DNA of 64,000 nt from Microbacterium sp. NC79 (lineage in GTDB: Bacteria > Actinomycetota > Actinomycetes > Actinomycetales > Microbacteriaceae): positions 248,001-312,000 of the forward strand of contig NZ_JAHQYI010000001.1 of assembly GCF_019061125.1 (NCBI RefSeq), read 5' to 3'. Each line of letters opens with the position of its first letter. Positions within the stretch are counted from its first letter, which is position 1. Below, piece after piece: positions 1 through 8,564 of the stretch. A model generated the notes under the pieces. That model was not told the DNA's origin. It ran no database searches and saw only the letters and a list, made by a program, of their open reading frames with translations. The translations under genes were made by a program, and so were the position numbers.

Positions 1-48
1 GTGAAGCCCAACACGCTGGGCAACACCCGCATGCTCAAGACGCTGTAG
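1..48 (+). CDS. 3' end of a CDS cut by the window start
   Basis: The first 16 codons are open on the plus strand and end at TAG (46-48), giving the tail MKPNTLGNTRMLKTL or a longer protein entering from the left. Too little remains to name a family. The next gene begins about 90 bases downstream. Confidence 0.35.
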   Translation: MKPNTLGNTRMLKTL

Positions 49-139
49 GCGTGATGCATGCCGCGCTGGGCAACATGAGAGTCTCTGCGTTATCCGCCGT
101 GCTGAGCCGGATTTCCGCGGGTCAGCGCGTACGATTTTG

Positions 140-886
140 ATGATGTCTACTCCACGTCCACGTCGCCACTCGCCAGCGGTGTATCGCCGTCGGCGCATTG
201 TCGTGTTCGGTGGACTGCTTGTTTTCATTCTCGCCATCGTTCTGCTGATTTGGCAGCCGTGGAGCTCGGCCACCCCGTCGCCTTCACCGACGACAAGCGG
301 ATCGCCGTCTGCCACGGCGCCGGCTGACGCCGCAGCCGCCAATGACGGAACCACGGAGGCAAACGGAACCGCGGAGACAAACGGAACAGCGGATGGTGCG
401 CAAAGCGCAGAATCCGGCGGTGAAGGCGAAACAACCCCCGTCGAGGAACTGCCCACTGAGCAACCCGAGGCTGAAATTGTCGCCTGCGGTCCGCAGGATG
501 TCCGCGTAGATGCCTCGACAGACAAGTCTGAATACGGCGCGGATGAACTGCCGCAGCTGACGCTTTCGCTCACGAACCTTACGGCGCGTGACTGCACGAT
601 CGATGTCGGCACCGCCGCTCAATCCTTCACGATCACGAGCGGCAATGACGTATGGTGGCGGTCGACGGACTGCCAGGCCAACCCGACGAACCAAATCGTG
701 ACGCTGGCTGCGGGGCAGACCGCCGCAAGCCAGGTTCCGCTCGTCTGGGATCGGACACGCTCCTCGGTATCAACGTGCGCCGATGAAACACGCCCGCGTG
801 CGGGCGGTGGCGGAGCGTCGTACCACCTCACGGTGACGATCGCTTCGTTTGAATCGCAGGGCAGCGCCCAGTTCATGCTCTATTGA
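140..886 (+). CDS. membrane-anchored extracytoplasmic protein with DUF4232-like domain
   Basis: About 248 residues. A basic N-terminus (MSTPRPRRHSPAVYRRRR) precedes one hydrophobic segment (about residues 20-42). A 60-residue Ala/Thr/Gly/Glu-rich linker follows, containing NGT repeats, and then a folded C-terminal domain of about 130 residues with four spaced cysteines. This is the usual shape of an actinobacterial membrane-tethered outer-face protein. The C-terminal beta-rich domain resembles DUF4232, but this is judged by eye. Tandem ATG codons at 140 and 143 both fit as starts; TTG at 137 is less likely. No function can be assigned. Confidence 0.7.
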   Translation: MMSTPRPRRHSPAVYRRRRIVVFGGLLVFILAIVLLIWQPWSSATPSPSPTTSGSPSATAPADAAAANDGTTEANGTAETNGTADGAQSAESGGEGETTPVEELPTEQPEAEIVACGPQDVRVDASTDKSEYGADELPQLTLSLTNLTARDCTIDVGTAAQSFTITSGNDVWWRSTDCQANPTNQIVTLAAGQTAASQVPLVWDRTRSSVSTCADETRPRAGGGGASYHLTVTIASFESQGSAQFMLY

Positions 887-1212
887 GACCGACGTCGTTC
901 TACGCCTGTTCGTCGCGCCGGCCGGGGCGGGGTGGTGCATGATCCCGGTGGTGTCGTATGCGAAAGAATTGAAAAACTTCCGCACAGGTATCGTCGTTTT
1001 GCCCTATGCATCCCTCGCCGAGGGAGATAGTCTGGGGGCTGGCTCCCGACGTATCGCAGACACGGTGAGCTGCCTCTAGCAGAGTCATCACGAGCGATCC
1101 CCCAACTCTCGTGACGATATCCCGGTCTCCGGGTGAGCCATGGCCCCTTCTGAATGTTTATCCCCCGTGAACATTTTGAGGGGGCCTCCCTTTTGCTCGG
1201 TACGCTGGAACC
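887..1212. other. intergenic stretch, no gene recognised
   Basis: About 325 bases between two plus-strand genes. A 7-bp inverted repeat (TCACGAG/CTCGTGA, about 1087-1117) could form a weak hairpin. A GC-rich pyrimidine/purine stretch lies near 1165-1195. TTGCTC (about 1193) followed by TACGCT (about 1201) just before the ATG at 1213 may be a promoter, but it is weak. No convincing reading frame. Confidence 0.4.
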
Positions 1213-1605
1213 ATGGCATCGTCGCGTTCCCGTAAGAAAGAGTTCCGCTCTGAGGCCCTCGCACAGGCCCTTGAGAGGAAGGACATGGCGGCCGTCGCGC
1301 TCGCACTTCGTAACGGCAATACCGTGCTTCCGCTGATGAAGCCAGCGGCCAAAGACAACCCGCTCGATCGTGGCGATGTATGGACGTATCGCGATGCTGA
1401 GGGAAACGTCGCGCTCCTGATTTTCAGCGACGCAAAGAACAAGCCGGCAAACCTGCCACCGGGGGTTGCGCTGTACTCACCCCTCTGGCTGAAAGACTTT
1501 CTCACCCGCCACCAGGGTGTGATCACAACGGTGTTTTTTGACATCGCTGGCCCGCACCCGATGCAGGCCGACCCTGCTGACATTCTCGCCGCGCTCGACG
1601 TGTAG
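1213..1605 (+). CDS. SseB-like N-terminal-domain protein
   Basis: 130 residues, start MASSRSRKKEF. The body (NGNTVLPL, then WTYRDAEGNVALLIFSDA, then LPPGVALYSPLWLKDFL) matches the pattern of the SseB N-terminal domain family: small soluble alpha/beta proteins named from an enteric secretion chaperone but common in actinobacteria, where their role is unknown. No signal peptide or membrane segment. It converges with radA, whose stop lies 30 bases away on the other strand. There is little room for a leader, so translation signals are weak. Confidence 0.7.
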   Translation: MASSRSRKKEFRSEALAQALERKDMAAVALALRNGNTVLPLMKPAAKDNPLDRGDVWTYRDAEGNVALLIFSDAKNKPANLPPGVALYSPLWLKDFLTRHQGVITTVFFDIAGPHPMQADPADILAALDV

Positions 1606-1634
1606 CCGTCGCGTCGTTTGGCCTGGCTGGGGTC

Positions 1635-2999
1635 TTAGAACTGCGGTCCTTGCGGTTCTGCCGCGCGGGTGCGCGTGCGGAGATCGGCGAGTGCACCGCG
1701 CAGCGTCTTTGAACGGTCATCAATGAGCATGTCGTAGCCGAGGCGCTTTCCTTCCGCGCGGCGCTGTGCCACTTGCGTCACCGGCCGGATTTCGCCTGCG
1801 AGGCTCAGCTCACCAATAGCGGCGAGGTCTGACGGAACCGCGGTGTTCAAGACGGAGCCGGCGACGGCGATCGCAATCGCAAGGTCAGCAGCCGGTTCGG
1901 TAAAGCGCACGCCGCCGACTGTGGATACGTAGACGTCAAAGCCGGAGGTGCGGATGCCTGCCCGGCGTTCCAACACGGCGAGCACCATCGCGACGCGTGC
2001 GGCGTCGACGCCGTGCACGATGCGGCGTGGCGCCGGCCCGGTGGCTGCGACGGTGAGTGCTTGCACCTCGACCGGAAGTGCCCGGCGCCCCTCCAATGCG
2101 ATGGCGACACAGGTTCCGGGTTCGGGGAGTCCCCGTGACAAGAACAGCGACGATGGGTCGGTCACTTCGATGATGCCTGCGCCGCTCATTTCGAAGCAGC
2201 CCACATCGTCGGTCGGGCCGAAGCGGTTTTTCAACGCACGGATGAAGCGCAGCGACGTTTGCCTGTCGCCCTCAAACTGGCACACCACATCAACGAGGTG
2301 CTCGAGCAGACGCGGCCCAGCAACCTGACCGTCTTTTGTGACGTGACCGACGATGATGATGGGTAGCCCGCGCTCTTTCGCAACCCGCACGAGGGTGGCT
2401 GCGACTTCACGCACCTGGCTGGGGTGGCCGGCTGCCCCCTCGGAGAGAGCGGAGGCGACCGTCTGAATGGAATCGATGATGACCAGCGCGGGCTGTACTT
2501 CGTCGATGTGACCGAGGATTGTCGCCAGGTCAGTCTCGCTCGCCAGAAAAAGCTCGTCGTGCAAAGCCCCGGTGCGTTCGGCACGGAGCCGTACCTGTGC
2601 GGGTGACTCCTCGCCGCTCGCATACAACACGCGTCGCCCCGCACGCGCCGACTGTGCGGCCACCTCGAGCAGCAGCGTTGACTTGCCCACACCGGGCTCA
2701 CCCGACAGCAAGATCGCAGCACCGGGAACGATGCCGCCGCCCAGCACGCGGTCAAACTCGCTCACGCCGCTCGTGCGCCGAGGGGACTCCGTTGTATCAA
2801 TCTGCGTGATGGGCTTTGCAGCCCGCTCAGCCGACGGTGCGAGAGCCGTCACCTTGGGCTTCGCGATGCCCGCCTGCACACCAAACTCAACGACGGTTCC
2901 CCACTGCTGGCATTCGCCGCAGCGCCCCGCCCATTTCATGGTGGTCCACCCGCACTCGGTGCATTTGAAGGAGACCTCGGTGGTTCGTCGGCTTGCCAT
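1635..2999 (-). CDS. radA: DNA repair protein RadA
   Basis: 454 residues, full length for the family. An N-terminal four-cysteine zinc finger (FKCTECGWT ... RCGECQQWG) is followed by a RecA-like ATPase with Walker A GEPGVGKST. The RadA signature KNRFG follows, and then a Lon-protease-like C-terminal domain ending in the region VGGVRFTEPAADLAIA. RadA processes branched recombination intermediates and helps branch migration in homologous recombination. The start MASRRTTEVSF is standard. It is transcribed away from the esterase gene; the 137-base gap between them holds both promoters. Confidence 0.97.
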   Translation of the reverse strand: MASRRTTEVSFKCTECGWTTMKWAGRCGECQQWGTVVEFGVQAGIAKPKVTALAPSAERAAKPITQIDTTESPRRTSGVSEFDRVLGGGIVPGAAILLSGEPGVGKSTLLLEVAAQSARAGRRVLYASGEESPAQVRLRAERTGALHDELFLASETDLATILGHIDEVQPALVIIDSIQTVASALSEGAAGHPSQVREVAATLVRVAKERGLPIIIVGHVTKDGQVAGPRLLEHLVDVVCQFEGDRQTSLRFIRALKNRFGPTDDVGCFEMSGAGIIEVTDPSSLFLSRGLPEPGTCVAIALEGRRALPVEVQALTVAATGPAPRRIVHGVDAARVAMVLAVLERRAGIRTSGFDVYVSTVGGVRFTEPAADLAIAIAVAGSVLNTAVPSDLAAIGELSLAGEIRPVTQVAQRRAEGKRLGYDMLIDDRSKTLRGALADLRTRTRAAEPQGPQF

Positions 3000-3136
3000 G
3001 ATTCCAGGCTAGGCGGTGCCTCCGACATTGCGTTGCGGCCAGGCAACGTGTGATGTCGGCGGCATGTAATCGTGTGATGTCGGTGGGATGTAATACGGTC
3101 GTGCATACAGGTTCGAGAACGTGCTCAAGGAGGAGT

Positions 3137-4207
3137 ATGACTCTCAGTGAAAGTGCAATGCGCGCAGCGATTCGCACGCTCGGTGCTTTGCCCGAGCCGA
3201 TACAACGGGTGATCGCGGGCACACCGACGGTCATCGACGGCAATCAGCTCTTTACCGAAGTGCAAATGGCATTGCGGGTGTTGAATGCGCTTCCAGGCAA
3301 TGCATTCGAAGACTTACCGCTACCAGAAGCACGTGAACAGATTGACGCCGAGGCACGCATCTTTGGCAGCATGATTGACGTCGATACGGTGCGCGACATG
3401 GTGGTGCCCACGCGAAGCGGTTCGGTGCCTGTCCGCGTGTACCGACACGGTGAAAACGACGCACTTCTCGGCGCTGTCACTTACTTCCACGGCGGCGGGT
3501 GGGTCGTGGGCAGCCTCGACTCCACTGACGCGGTGTGCCGTTTCATCGCGCACCACTTGCGCGTCGTCGTGATCTCGGTTGATTATCGTTTGGCTCCGGA
3601 ACATCCCTATCCGGCGGCAGTGGAAGATGCGATCGACGCCTACCGCTGGGTGCGAGAGCAACCCGAATGGGGTGACGTCGTCGCTGTCGCTGGTGACAGT
3701 GCAGGCGGAAACCTCGCCGCCGTGGTCGCCAACTTGACGCGCGATGACAATCCGCCCGACGCGCAGCTGTTGTTCTTCCCGGTGACCGACCTCTCCACCG
3801 AGCACCCCTCCTACGCGAAGTTTGCCGAGGGGTACTTCCTCACTCGCAAACAAATGCACTGGTACCGCGACCACTACGTGCCCAACCCTGATCAACGAAC
3901 CGACCCCGCGGTCTCCCCGCTCTTCGAAGATCTCGGTGATGGTTCCGGAATTGCTCCAGCGCACGTCGCCGTCGCAGGCTTCGATGTGCTCCGTGATGAG
4001 GGCATCGCCTATGCGAAGGCGTTGCAGGCGGCGGGAGTGCCGACGACGCTCCAGGTCGTGCCCGGCCATATTCACGCGTTCACGAACGCGACGGGTGTTG
4101 GTAAGACCGGCAAGGCAGCGTTGGGGGAGGCTGTCAAGGGTCTTGGTCATCTTCTGCAACAAGCGCGTCGTAAAAATGGGGAGGCTGAGACAATGAAACC
4201 GCTCTGA
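3137..4207 (+). CDS. alpha/beta hydrolase, hormone-sensitive-lipase-type esterase
   Basis: 356 residues. It carries the oxyanion-hole motif HGGGW and the nucleophile motif GDSAGG. The acid region is FDVLRDEG and the histidine region GHIHAF, so the catalytic triad is complete. A strong Shine-Dalgarno sequence (AAGGAGG, 3127-3133) sits very close to the ATG at 3137. The frame is open further upstream, but no better start exists. No signal peptide, so it is probably a cytoplasmic carboxylesterase. The next gene starts 35 bases downstream on the same strand and is probably co-transcribed. The substrate is unknown. Confidence 0.88.
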   Translation: MTLSESAMRAAIRTLGALPEPIQRVIAGTPTVIDGNQLFTEVQMALRVLNALPGNAFEDLPLPEAREQIDAEARIFGSMIDVDTVRDMVVPTRSGSVPVRVYRHGENDALLGAVTYFHGGGWVVGSLDSTDAVCRFIAHHLRVVVISVDYRLAPEHPYPAAVEDAIDAYRWVREQPEWGDVVAVAGDSAGGNLAAVVANLTRDDNPPDAQLLFFPVTDLSTEHPSYAKFAEGYFLTRKQMHWYRDHYVPNPDQRTDPAVSPLFEDLGDGSGIAPAHVAVAGFDVLRDEGIAYAKALQAAGVPTTLQVVPGHIHAFTNATGVGKTGKAALGEAVKGLGHLLQQARRKNGEAETMKPL

Positions 4208-4242
4208 CCCAGCGCGTAGAACATCAGTAGAAAGAGATCGTC

Positions 4243-5307
4243 ATGTCTCAGCCCCAGGGCGCCCTTCTCGTCGGCTCGGTCAACTACCCCGACGCGGAAA
4301 CCACCTTCCGCACCGCGGCGACCGTGCTCGGCGGTCACCTGAAGCGCATTCCGGATGGTGAGGTGGGCAAGCGGTTCCACTGGATCATGTTCCAGCCTGA
4401 CGTGCTGGGCCAGGCTGACGGCATCGAACGTATCGGTGACGAGCGCATTCCGATGCCCGCTGGTCTCGACGCGCGACCACTGCGTCTCGCTGAGGGTGTC
4501 GATGCCGCATCGATCGAACTGCCCGCACTCGGCTACGCCGACGCGGCGGTCGAGTCATACGCCGAGTTCGTGCGCTTGCGTGCCGAGGGTGTGATCGCTG
4601 AGGGCGTGCGTTTCCAGGTGTCGCTGCCGACGCCCCTCGCCGTGATCAGCTCGTTCTTCTTCGGTGATGACCGCGTTGCGATTGACTCGGTCTACACCGC
4701 CGCCATCCTGCGCGAGGTCGAGCAGATTGTGGCCGCGATTCCGTCCGATGACCTGGCGATTCAGTGGGATGTGGCCAGCGAGATGGGCATCATCGAGCGC
4801 GACGCAGGCTACGGCGCAACGATGGAGGCGTGGTGGCCAGGTGACCCGTTCGACGGCCTCGTTGAGCGCCTCGCCACCCTGATCGACGCGATTCCGGCCG
4901 GCGTCGAAGCAGGTCTTCACCTTTGCTATGGCGATGTCGGCGAAACCCACTTCGTTGAGCCGACCGACACCGCAAACCTCGTGCGTTTCGCCAACGCGAT
5001 CACCGCTGCCGCCCACCGTGAGCTCACCTGGGTGCACCTCCCGGTTCCGATTGAGCGCGACGATGCCGCCTACTTCGCGCCCCTCGCCGACCTTCGTCTG
5101 GGGGAGAACACCGAGCTTTACCTCGGTGTCGTGCACCGCCAGGATGGCGTTGCCGGAACCACGCGCCGCATTGACGCTGCGAAGGCTTTTGCGCCGGTCT
5201 TCGGCATTGCCACGGAGTGCGGAATCGGCCGTGCACCGGCCGATGAGACCGCGGGCCTGCTCGCAATCCACGCCGATGTGGCCTCCGCGTGGGGCGAATC
5301 GGCGTAA
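4243..5307 (+). CDS. MetE/UROD-like TIM-barrel protein of unknown function
   Basis: 354 residues. The N-terminal GSVNYPDAETTFR leads into a fold with segments FQVSLPTPLAV, IQWDVASEMGI, GLHLCYGDVGETH and FGIATECGIGR. These are spaced like barrel strands of the cobalamin-independent methionine synthase / uroporphyrinogen decarboxylase superfamily. The His-Cys pair in HLCYGD and the Cys in TECGIGR recall zinc ligands of MetE, but the full ligand set was not confirmed. It is too short for real MetE (about 750 residues). It follows the esterase gene closely and ends at a strong terminator, so the two probably form one transcription unit. Confidence 0.6.
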   Translation: MSQPQGALLVGSVNYPDAETTFRTAATVLGGHLKRIPDGEVGKRFHWIMFQPDVLGQADGIERIGDERIPMPAGLDARPLRLAEGVDAASIELPALGYADAAVESYAEFVRLRAEGVIAEGVRFQVSLPTPLAVISSFFFGDDRVAIDSVYTAAILREVEQIVAAIPSDDLAIQWDVASEMGIIERDAGYGATMEAWWPGDPFDGLVERLATLIDAIPAGVEAGLHLCYGDVGETHFVEPTDTANLVRFANAITAAAHRELTWVHLPVPIERDDAAYFAPLADLRLGENTELYLGVVHRQDGVAGTTRRIDAAKAFAPVFGIATECGIGRAPADETAGLLAIHADVASAWGESA

Positions 5308-5336
5308 CATCCTCGGGAAATTTTCCTGACTTCACT

Positions 5337-5384
5337 GCCCGGGCGCGTCGTGACACGTTTCACGGCGCGTCCGGGCTTTTTCTT
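5337..5384 (+). terminator. intrinsic terminator after the barrel-protein gene
   Basis: A 17-bp stem opens with GCCCGG and closes with CCGGGC (5337-5376), broken by two non-Watson-Crick pairs. It is followed by TTTTTC. It cleanly separates the esterase unit from the iron-transport operon. Confidence 0.85.
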
Positions 5385-5449
5385 TACTGCCGCGGAATGG
5401 TTCCGGAACTAAGAAATACTCGGAGCCGTCACAAATCATCTGACGAAGT

Positions 5450-5478
5450 TTGCAACTCAGGTAAGGCTTACCTATGTT
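5450..5478 (+). promoter_or_regulatory. promoter with DtxR/IdeR-type iron box
   Basis: TTGCAA (5450-5455) and TATGTT (5473-5478) are 17 bases apart and form a plausible -35/-10 pair. The sequence TCAGGTAAGGCTTACCTAT (5457-5475) lies across the spacer and the -10. It is a near-perfect dyad that differs at three positions from the DtxR/IdeR consensus TTAGGTTAGGCTAACCTAA. Occupancy by the iron-loaded repressor would block polymerase, so the downstream operon should be induced by iron starvation. Confidence 0.82.
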
Positions 5479-5524
5479 GGAAGGGTGGCACTCGCCGCAC
5501 ACCCCAACTGAATGGAGTTCACTC

Positions 5525-6517
5525 GTGTCTGCACGCCCTTCGATCCGTCGCACCACCGTGTTCGGCGTCGCTGTCGCATCGCTTGCTCTGCTTGCTGGTT
5601 GCGCATCGACCCCGGCCGCTGCACCCGAGAAGACGGAATCGGAAGCGCCCGTCGCAACCGAGGTGACCATCACCGACAACCACGGTGAGATTACGGTTCC
5701 GGTGAACCCGAAGACGGTCGTCGCACTCGATAACACCGCCATGCAGACGCTGTCGGACTGGGGCATCACGCTCGCCGCAGCGCCCAAGGGCGTCATGGGC
5801 ACCGTGTGGCCCGAGTACACCGACGACGAGAACGTGCTCGACATCGGCAACCACCGCGAGCCGAACTTTGAAAACGTCGTCGCTGCCGCGCCCGAGCTGA
5901 TCATCGGTGGCCACCGCTTCGCGAGCCACTACGACGCGCTGAAGGATCTGGCGCCCACGATCGAGCTGACCCCGCGCGAGGGCGAGGAGCACATCTCCGA
6001 GCTCGTTCGTCAGACCGAACTGCTCGGCCAGATCTTCAACCACGAAGACGACGCTGCCGCGCTTGTTGAGGCGCTCGAGACCGCGGTTGCTGACGCAAAG
6101 ACCAACTATGACGGCACCGCAACGGTTGCTGGACTCATCACGTCTGGCGGCAAGATCAACTACGCCGCTCCCGGCGAGGGTCGCGGCGTCGGCTCGCTGT
6201 TCGCAACCCTCGGCCTGGTTCCGGCGATCGACGCAGAAGGCTCGACCGACCACACCGGTGACGAAATCTCGGTGGAAGCGATCGCTGCTGCCAGCCCCGA
6301 ATGGCTGATCGTTCTTGATCGCGATGGTGCCTTCCAGGAGGACGGCTACATCGCAGCGAAGGAGCTCATCGAGGGCTCGGAGGCGCTGAAGAACGTTCCG
6401 GCCGTGCAGAAGGGCCAGATCGTCTACCTCGACGCCAACTTCTACCTCACCGAGGGTATCCAGGCGTACACCGACCTGTACGCCGCGGTTGCGGAGGCTT
6501 TCGCTGACGCGAAGTAA
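5525..6517 (+). CDS. iron-siderophore ABC transporter, substrate-binding lipoprotein
   Basis: 330 residues. The chosen start is GTG 5525, because GGAG lies 7 bases upstream and a lipoprotein signal peptide follows at once (basic SIRR, hydrophobic VFGVAVASLALLAGC). The lipobox LLAGC makes this a membrane-anchored binding protein. The rest is a class III periplasmic-binding fold (PKTVVALDNTAMQTL; PNFENVVAAAPELIIGGH). The ATPase gene of the operon looks like the YclP/FatE (petrobactin-type) group, so a catecholate or related siderophore is the likely ligand. It follows the iron box directly. Confidence 0.93.
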   Translation: MSARPSIRRTTVFGVAVASLALLAGCASTPAAAPEKTESEAPVATEVTITDNHGEITVPVNPKTVVALDNTAMQTLSDWGITLAAAPKGVMGTVWPEYTDDENVLDIGNHREPNFENVVAAAPELIIGGHRFASHYDALKDLAPTIELTPREGEEHISELVRQTELLGQIFNHEDDAAALVEALETAVADAKTNYDGTATVAGLITSGGKINYAAPGEGRGVGSLFATLGLVPAIDAEGSTDHTGDEISVEAIAAASPEWLIVLDRDGAFQEDGYIAAKELIEGSEALKNVPAVQKGQIVYLDANFYLTEGIQAYTDLYAAVAEAFADAK

Positions 6518-6526
6518 TTCCACGAT

Positions 6527-6558
6527 GCTGGCCGGGCAGCTCTCTCTGCCCGGCCAGC
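6527..6558 (+). other. perfect 13-bp intercistronic hairpin
   Basis: GCTGGCCGGGCAG (6527-6539) pairs exactly with CTGCCCGGCCAGC (6546-6558) over a 6-base loop. No T-run follows. Between a binding-protein gene and its permease gene, such a hairpin commonly protects the upstream message or partly terminates, so that the binding protein is made in excess. That role here is inferred. Confidence 0.7.
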
Positions 6559-6571
6559 GTCTCGGTCTGTC

Positions 6572-7555
6572 ATGAGCACAACACGTACCCCCACTCCGAC
6601 GCGCCTGCGCCTGCCTTCGTGGCTGCCGTTGACGCTCGGAGTTGTTGGCGTTGCGGGCCTCGCGTGGCTTTCGCTGAACATCGGCGCGTATGACCTCGCG
6701 CAAGACGAGTTTGGTCAGGAACTGTTCTTCATCACGCGCGTGCCTCGTACGCTCTCGCTGATTCTCGCCGCCTGCGCAATGAGCGTCGCGGGCCTCATGA
6801 TGCAGTTGCTGACGCAAAACCGGTTTGTCGAGCCGACAACGATCGGAACCACCGAGTGGGCATCGCTCGGACTGCTCATCGTGACGATCATTGCGCCGCA
6901 AATCGGGATTCCCGGGCGCATGTTCGTCGCAAGCATCTTCGCCTTTATCGGCACCATGATTTTCCTCGCGGTGCTGCGCCGCATCAGCCTGCGGTCATCG
7001 CTCATTGTTCCGCTCGTCGGCATGATGTTGGGCGCCGTGATTTCCGCGCTCACCGCCTACATTGCGGCATCCACCAACCTGCTGCAAATGCTCGGCACGT
7101 GGTTTATGGGCTCGTTTAGCGCCGTGGTGCGTGGCCGGTACGAGTCGCTGTGGATCGTCGCGATCGTTGTCGTGATCGTGTGGATCGCCGCCGACCGGTT
7201 CACGGTTGCCGGCCTCGGCAAGGACGTCGCAACGTCGGTCGGGCTCTCGTATGAGCGCATCGTTTTCATCGGAACCGCGTTGGTTGCGATCGCGTCGGGC
7301 GTCACCACCGTCGTCGTCGGCTTCCTGCCCTTCCTCGGCCTCGTGGTTCCGAATCTCGTGTCGATGGTGCGTGGCGACAACCTGCGCTCCAACATTGCGT
7401 GGGTGTGCATCACCGGGTCGGCGCTGATTCTGGTGTGCGACATCATTGGGCGCTTGATTCGTTTTCCGTTCGACATTCCGGTGTCGATGATTTTGGGCAT
7501 GGTCGGCGCGGTCGCGTTCATCGCCATGCTGTTGAGGATGCGTCGCCGTGGCTGA
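6572..7555 (+). CDS. iron-siderophore ABC transporter permease 1 (FecCD family)
   Basis: 327 residues with about nine hydrophobic segments and no signal for secretion. The sequence shows the FecCD pattern of siderophore and B12 permeases (FITRVPRTLSLILAA near the N-terminus, GVTTVVVGFLPFLGLVVPNL as the segment that contacts the ATPase). It starts 54 bases after the lipoprotein gene and overlaps the second permease gene by 8 bases, so the two are translated together as a heterodimeric channel. Confidence 0.93.
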   Translation: MSTTRTPTPTRLRLPSWLPLTLGVVGVAGLAWLSLNIGAYDLAQDEFGQELFFITRVPRTLSLILAACAMSVAGLMMQLLTQNRFVEPTTIGTTEWASLGLLIVTIIAPQIGIPGRMFVASIFAFIGTMIFLAVLRRISLRSSLIVPLVGMMLGAVISALTAYIAASTNLLQMLGTWFMGSFSAVVRGRYESLWIVAIVVVIVWIAADRFTVAGLGKDVATSVGLSYERIVFIGTALVAIASGVTTVVVGFLPFLGLVVPNLVSMVRGDNLRSNIAWVCITGSALILVCDIIGRLIRFPFDIPVSMILGMVGAVAFIAMLLRMRRRG

Positions 7556-8564
7556 GGTTCAGGTGGCTGGTCGCGCGCGGCGTGTGATGGATGCCGAAAC
7601 GCGGCGGTGGGCGAAGCGGATCACCGCGCTCGCCGTGGTTGCCGTCATCACCGTCGTGCTGGTGCTGACATGGAACATCACGGTGGAACCATTCAGCGCG
7701 GGCTTCTACAAGATCGTGGAGATGCGTCTGGCGACGGTCGTGACGATCATCCTGGTCGCGTGCTGTCAGGCGGTCGCCGTTGTGCTGTTTCACACCGCAA
7801 CAGGCAATCGCATTCTCACGCCGTCAATCATGGGTTTTGAGTCGCTTTATGTGGTGATTCAGACGGCGATGGTGTTCTTCTTTGGCGTCGAGACGCTAAA
7901 TGCCACCGACGGCGTCGGCAAGGTGCTCGTGCAGAGCGCCATCATGGTGGCGTTTGCGACCGTGCTGTACGGCTGGCTTTTTGGCGGCAAGTTCGGCAAC
8001 CTGCACATCACACTCCTCGTGGGACTCGTGCTCGGAACCGCCTTCGGAACGCTCTCTGCTTTCATGCAGCGCATGCTGGTTCCGGCCGATTTCGACATTC
8101 TCTCTGCGCGCCTTTTCGGCAGCATCGCGAACTCTAACCCGGAGTATCTTCCGGTCGGTTTCACGGTGCTCGCAGCCGCGCTGTTTTTCGTGTTTGGCAA
8201 GCGGCACCGCCTCGACGTGCTGGCGCTCGGGCGTGAGACGTCGATCAACCTCGGGCTGTCGTACAAGCGCGAGGTGCTCACGACGCTCATTCTGGTGGCG
8301 GTACTGATCTCGATTTCGACGTCGCTGGTGGGGCCGATGACGTTCTTCGGATTCATCGTCGCGACGCTGGCGTATCAGCTTGCCGGTTCGCAGCAGCACA
8401 GGCACGTGATTCCGTTCGCGATGCTGCTGGGCGTGGTCACGCTGCTCGGGTCGTACTTTGTACTGCACCACATTTTCCGAGCTGCGGGGCTGGTCACGGT
8501 CATCATCGAGTTTGTTGGCGGCATCCTGTTCGTCATTCTTCTGTTGCGAAAGGGATCGCTGTGA
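7548..8564 (+). CDS. iron-siderophore ABC transporter permease 2 (FecCD family)
   Basis: 338 residues, multi-spanning, with the family segments MRLATVVTIILVACCQAVAV and VGPMTFFGFIVATLAYQL. The GTG start at 7548 overlaps the previous stop by 8 bases. An internal ATG at 7587 (MDAETRRWAKR) is a possible alternative start. The gene ends in a GTGA overlap with the ATPase gene. It forms the partner half of the membrane channel. Confidence 0.92.
   Translation: MAEVQVAGRARRVMDAETRRWAKRITALAVVAVITVVLVLTWNITVEPFSAGFYKIVEMRLATVVTIILVACCQAVAVVLFHTATGNRILTPSIMGFESLYVVIQTAMVFFFGVETLNATDGVGKVLVQSAIMVAFATVLYGWLFGGKFGNLHITLLVGLVLGTAFGTLSAFMQRMLVPADFDILSARLFGSIANSNPEYLPVGFTVLAAALFFVFGKRHRLDVLALGRETSINLGLSYKREVLTTLILVAVLISISTSLVGPMTFFGFIVATLAYQLAGSQQHRHVIPFAMLLGVVTLLGSYFVLHHIFRAAGLVTVIIEFVGGILFVILLLRKGSL

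Noticed and set aside
5519..6901. 460-codon minus-strand frame
   Set aside because: It is opposite the siderophore-binding lipoprotein and permease genes, which have clear motifs; the protein is Arg/Glu-rich, as expected of antisense frames in GC-rich DNA.
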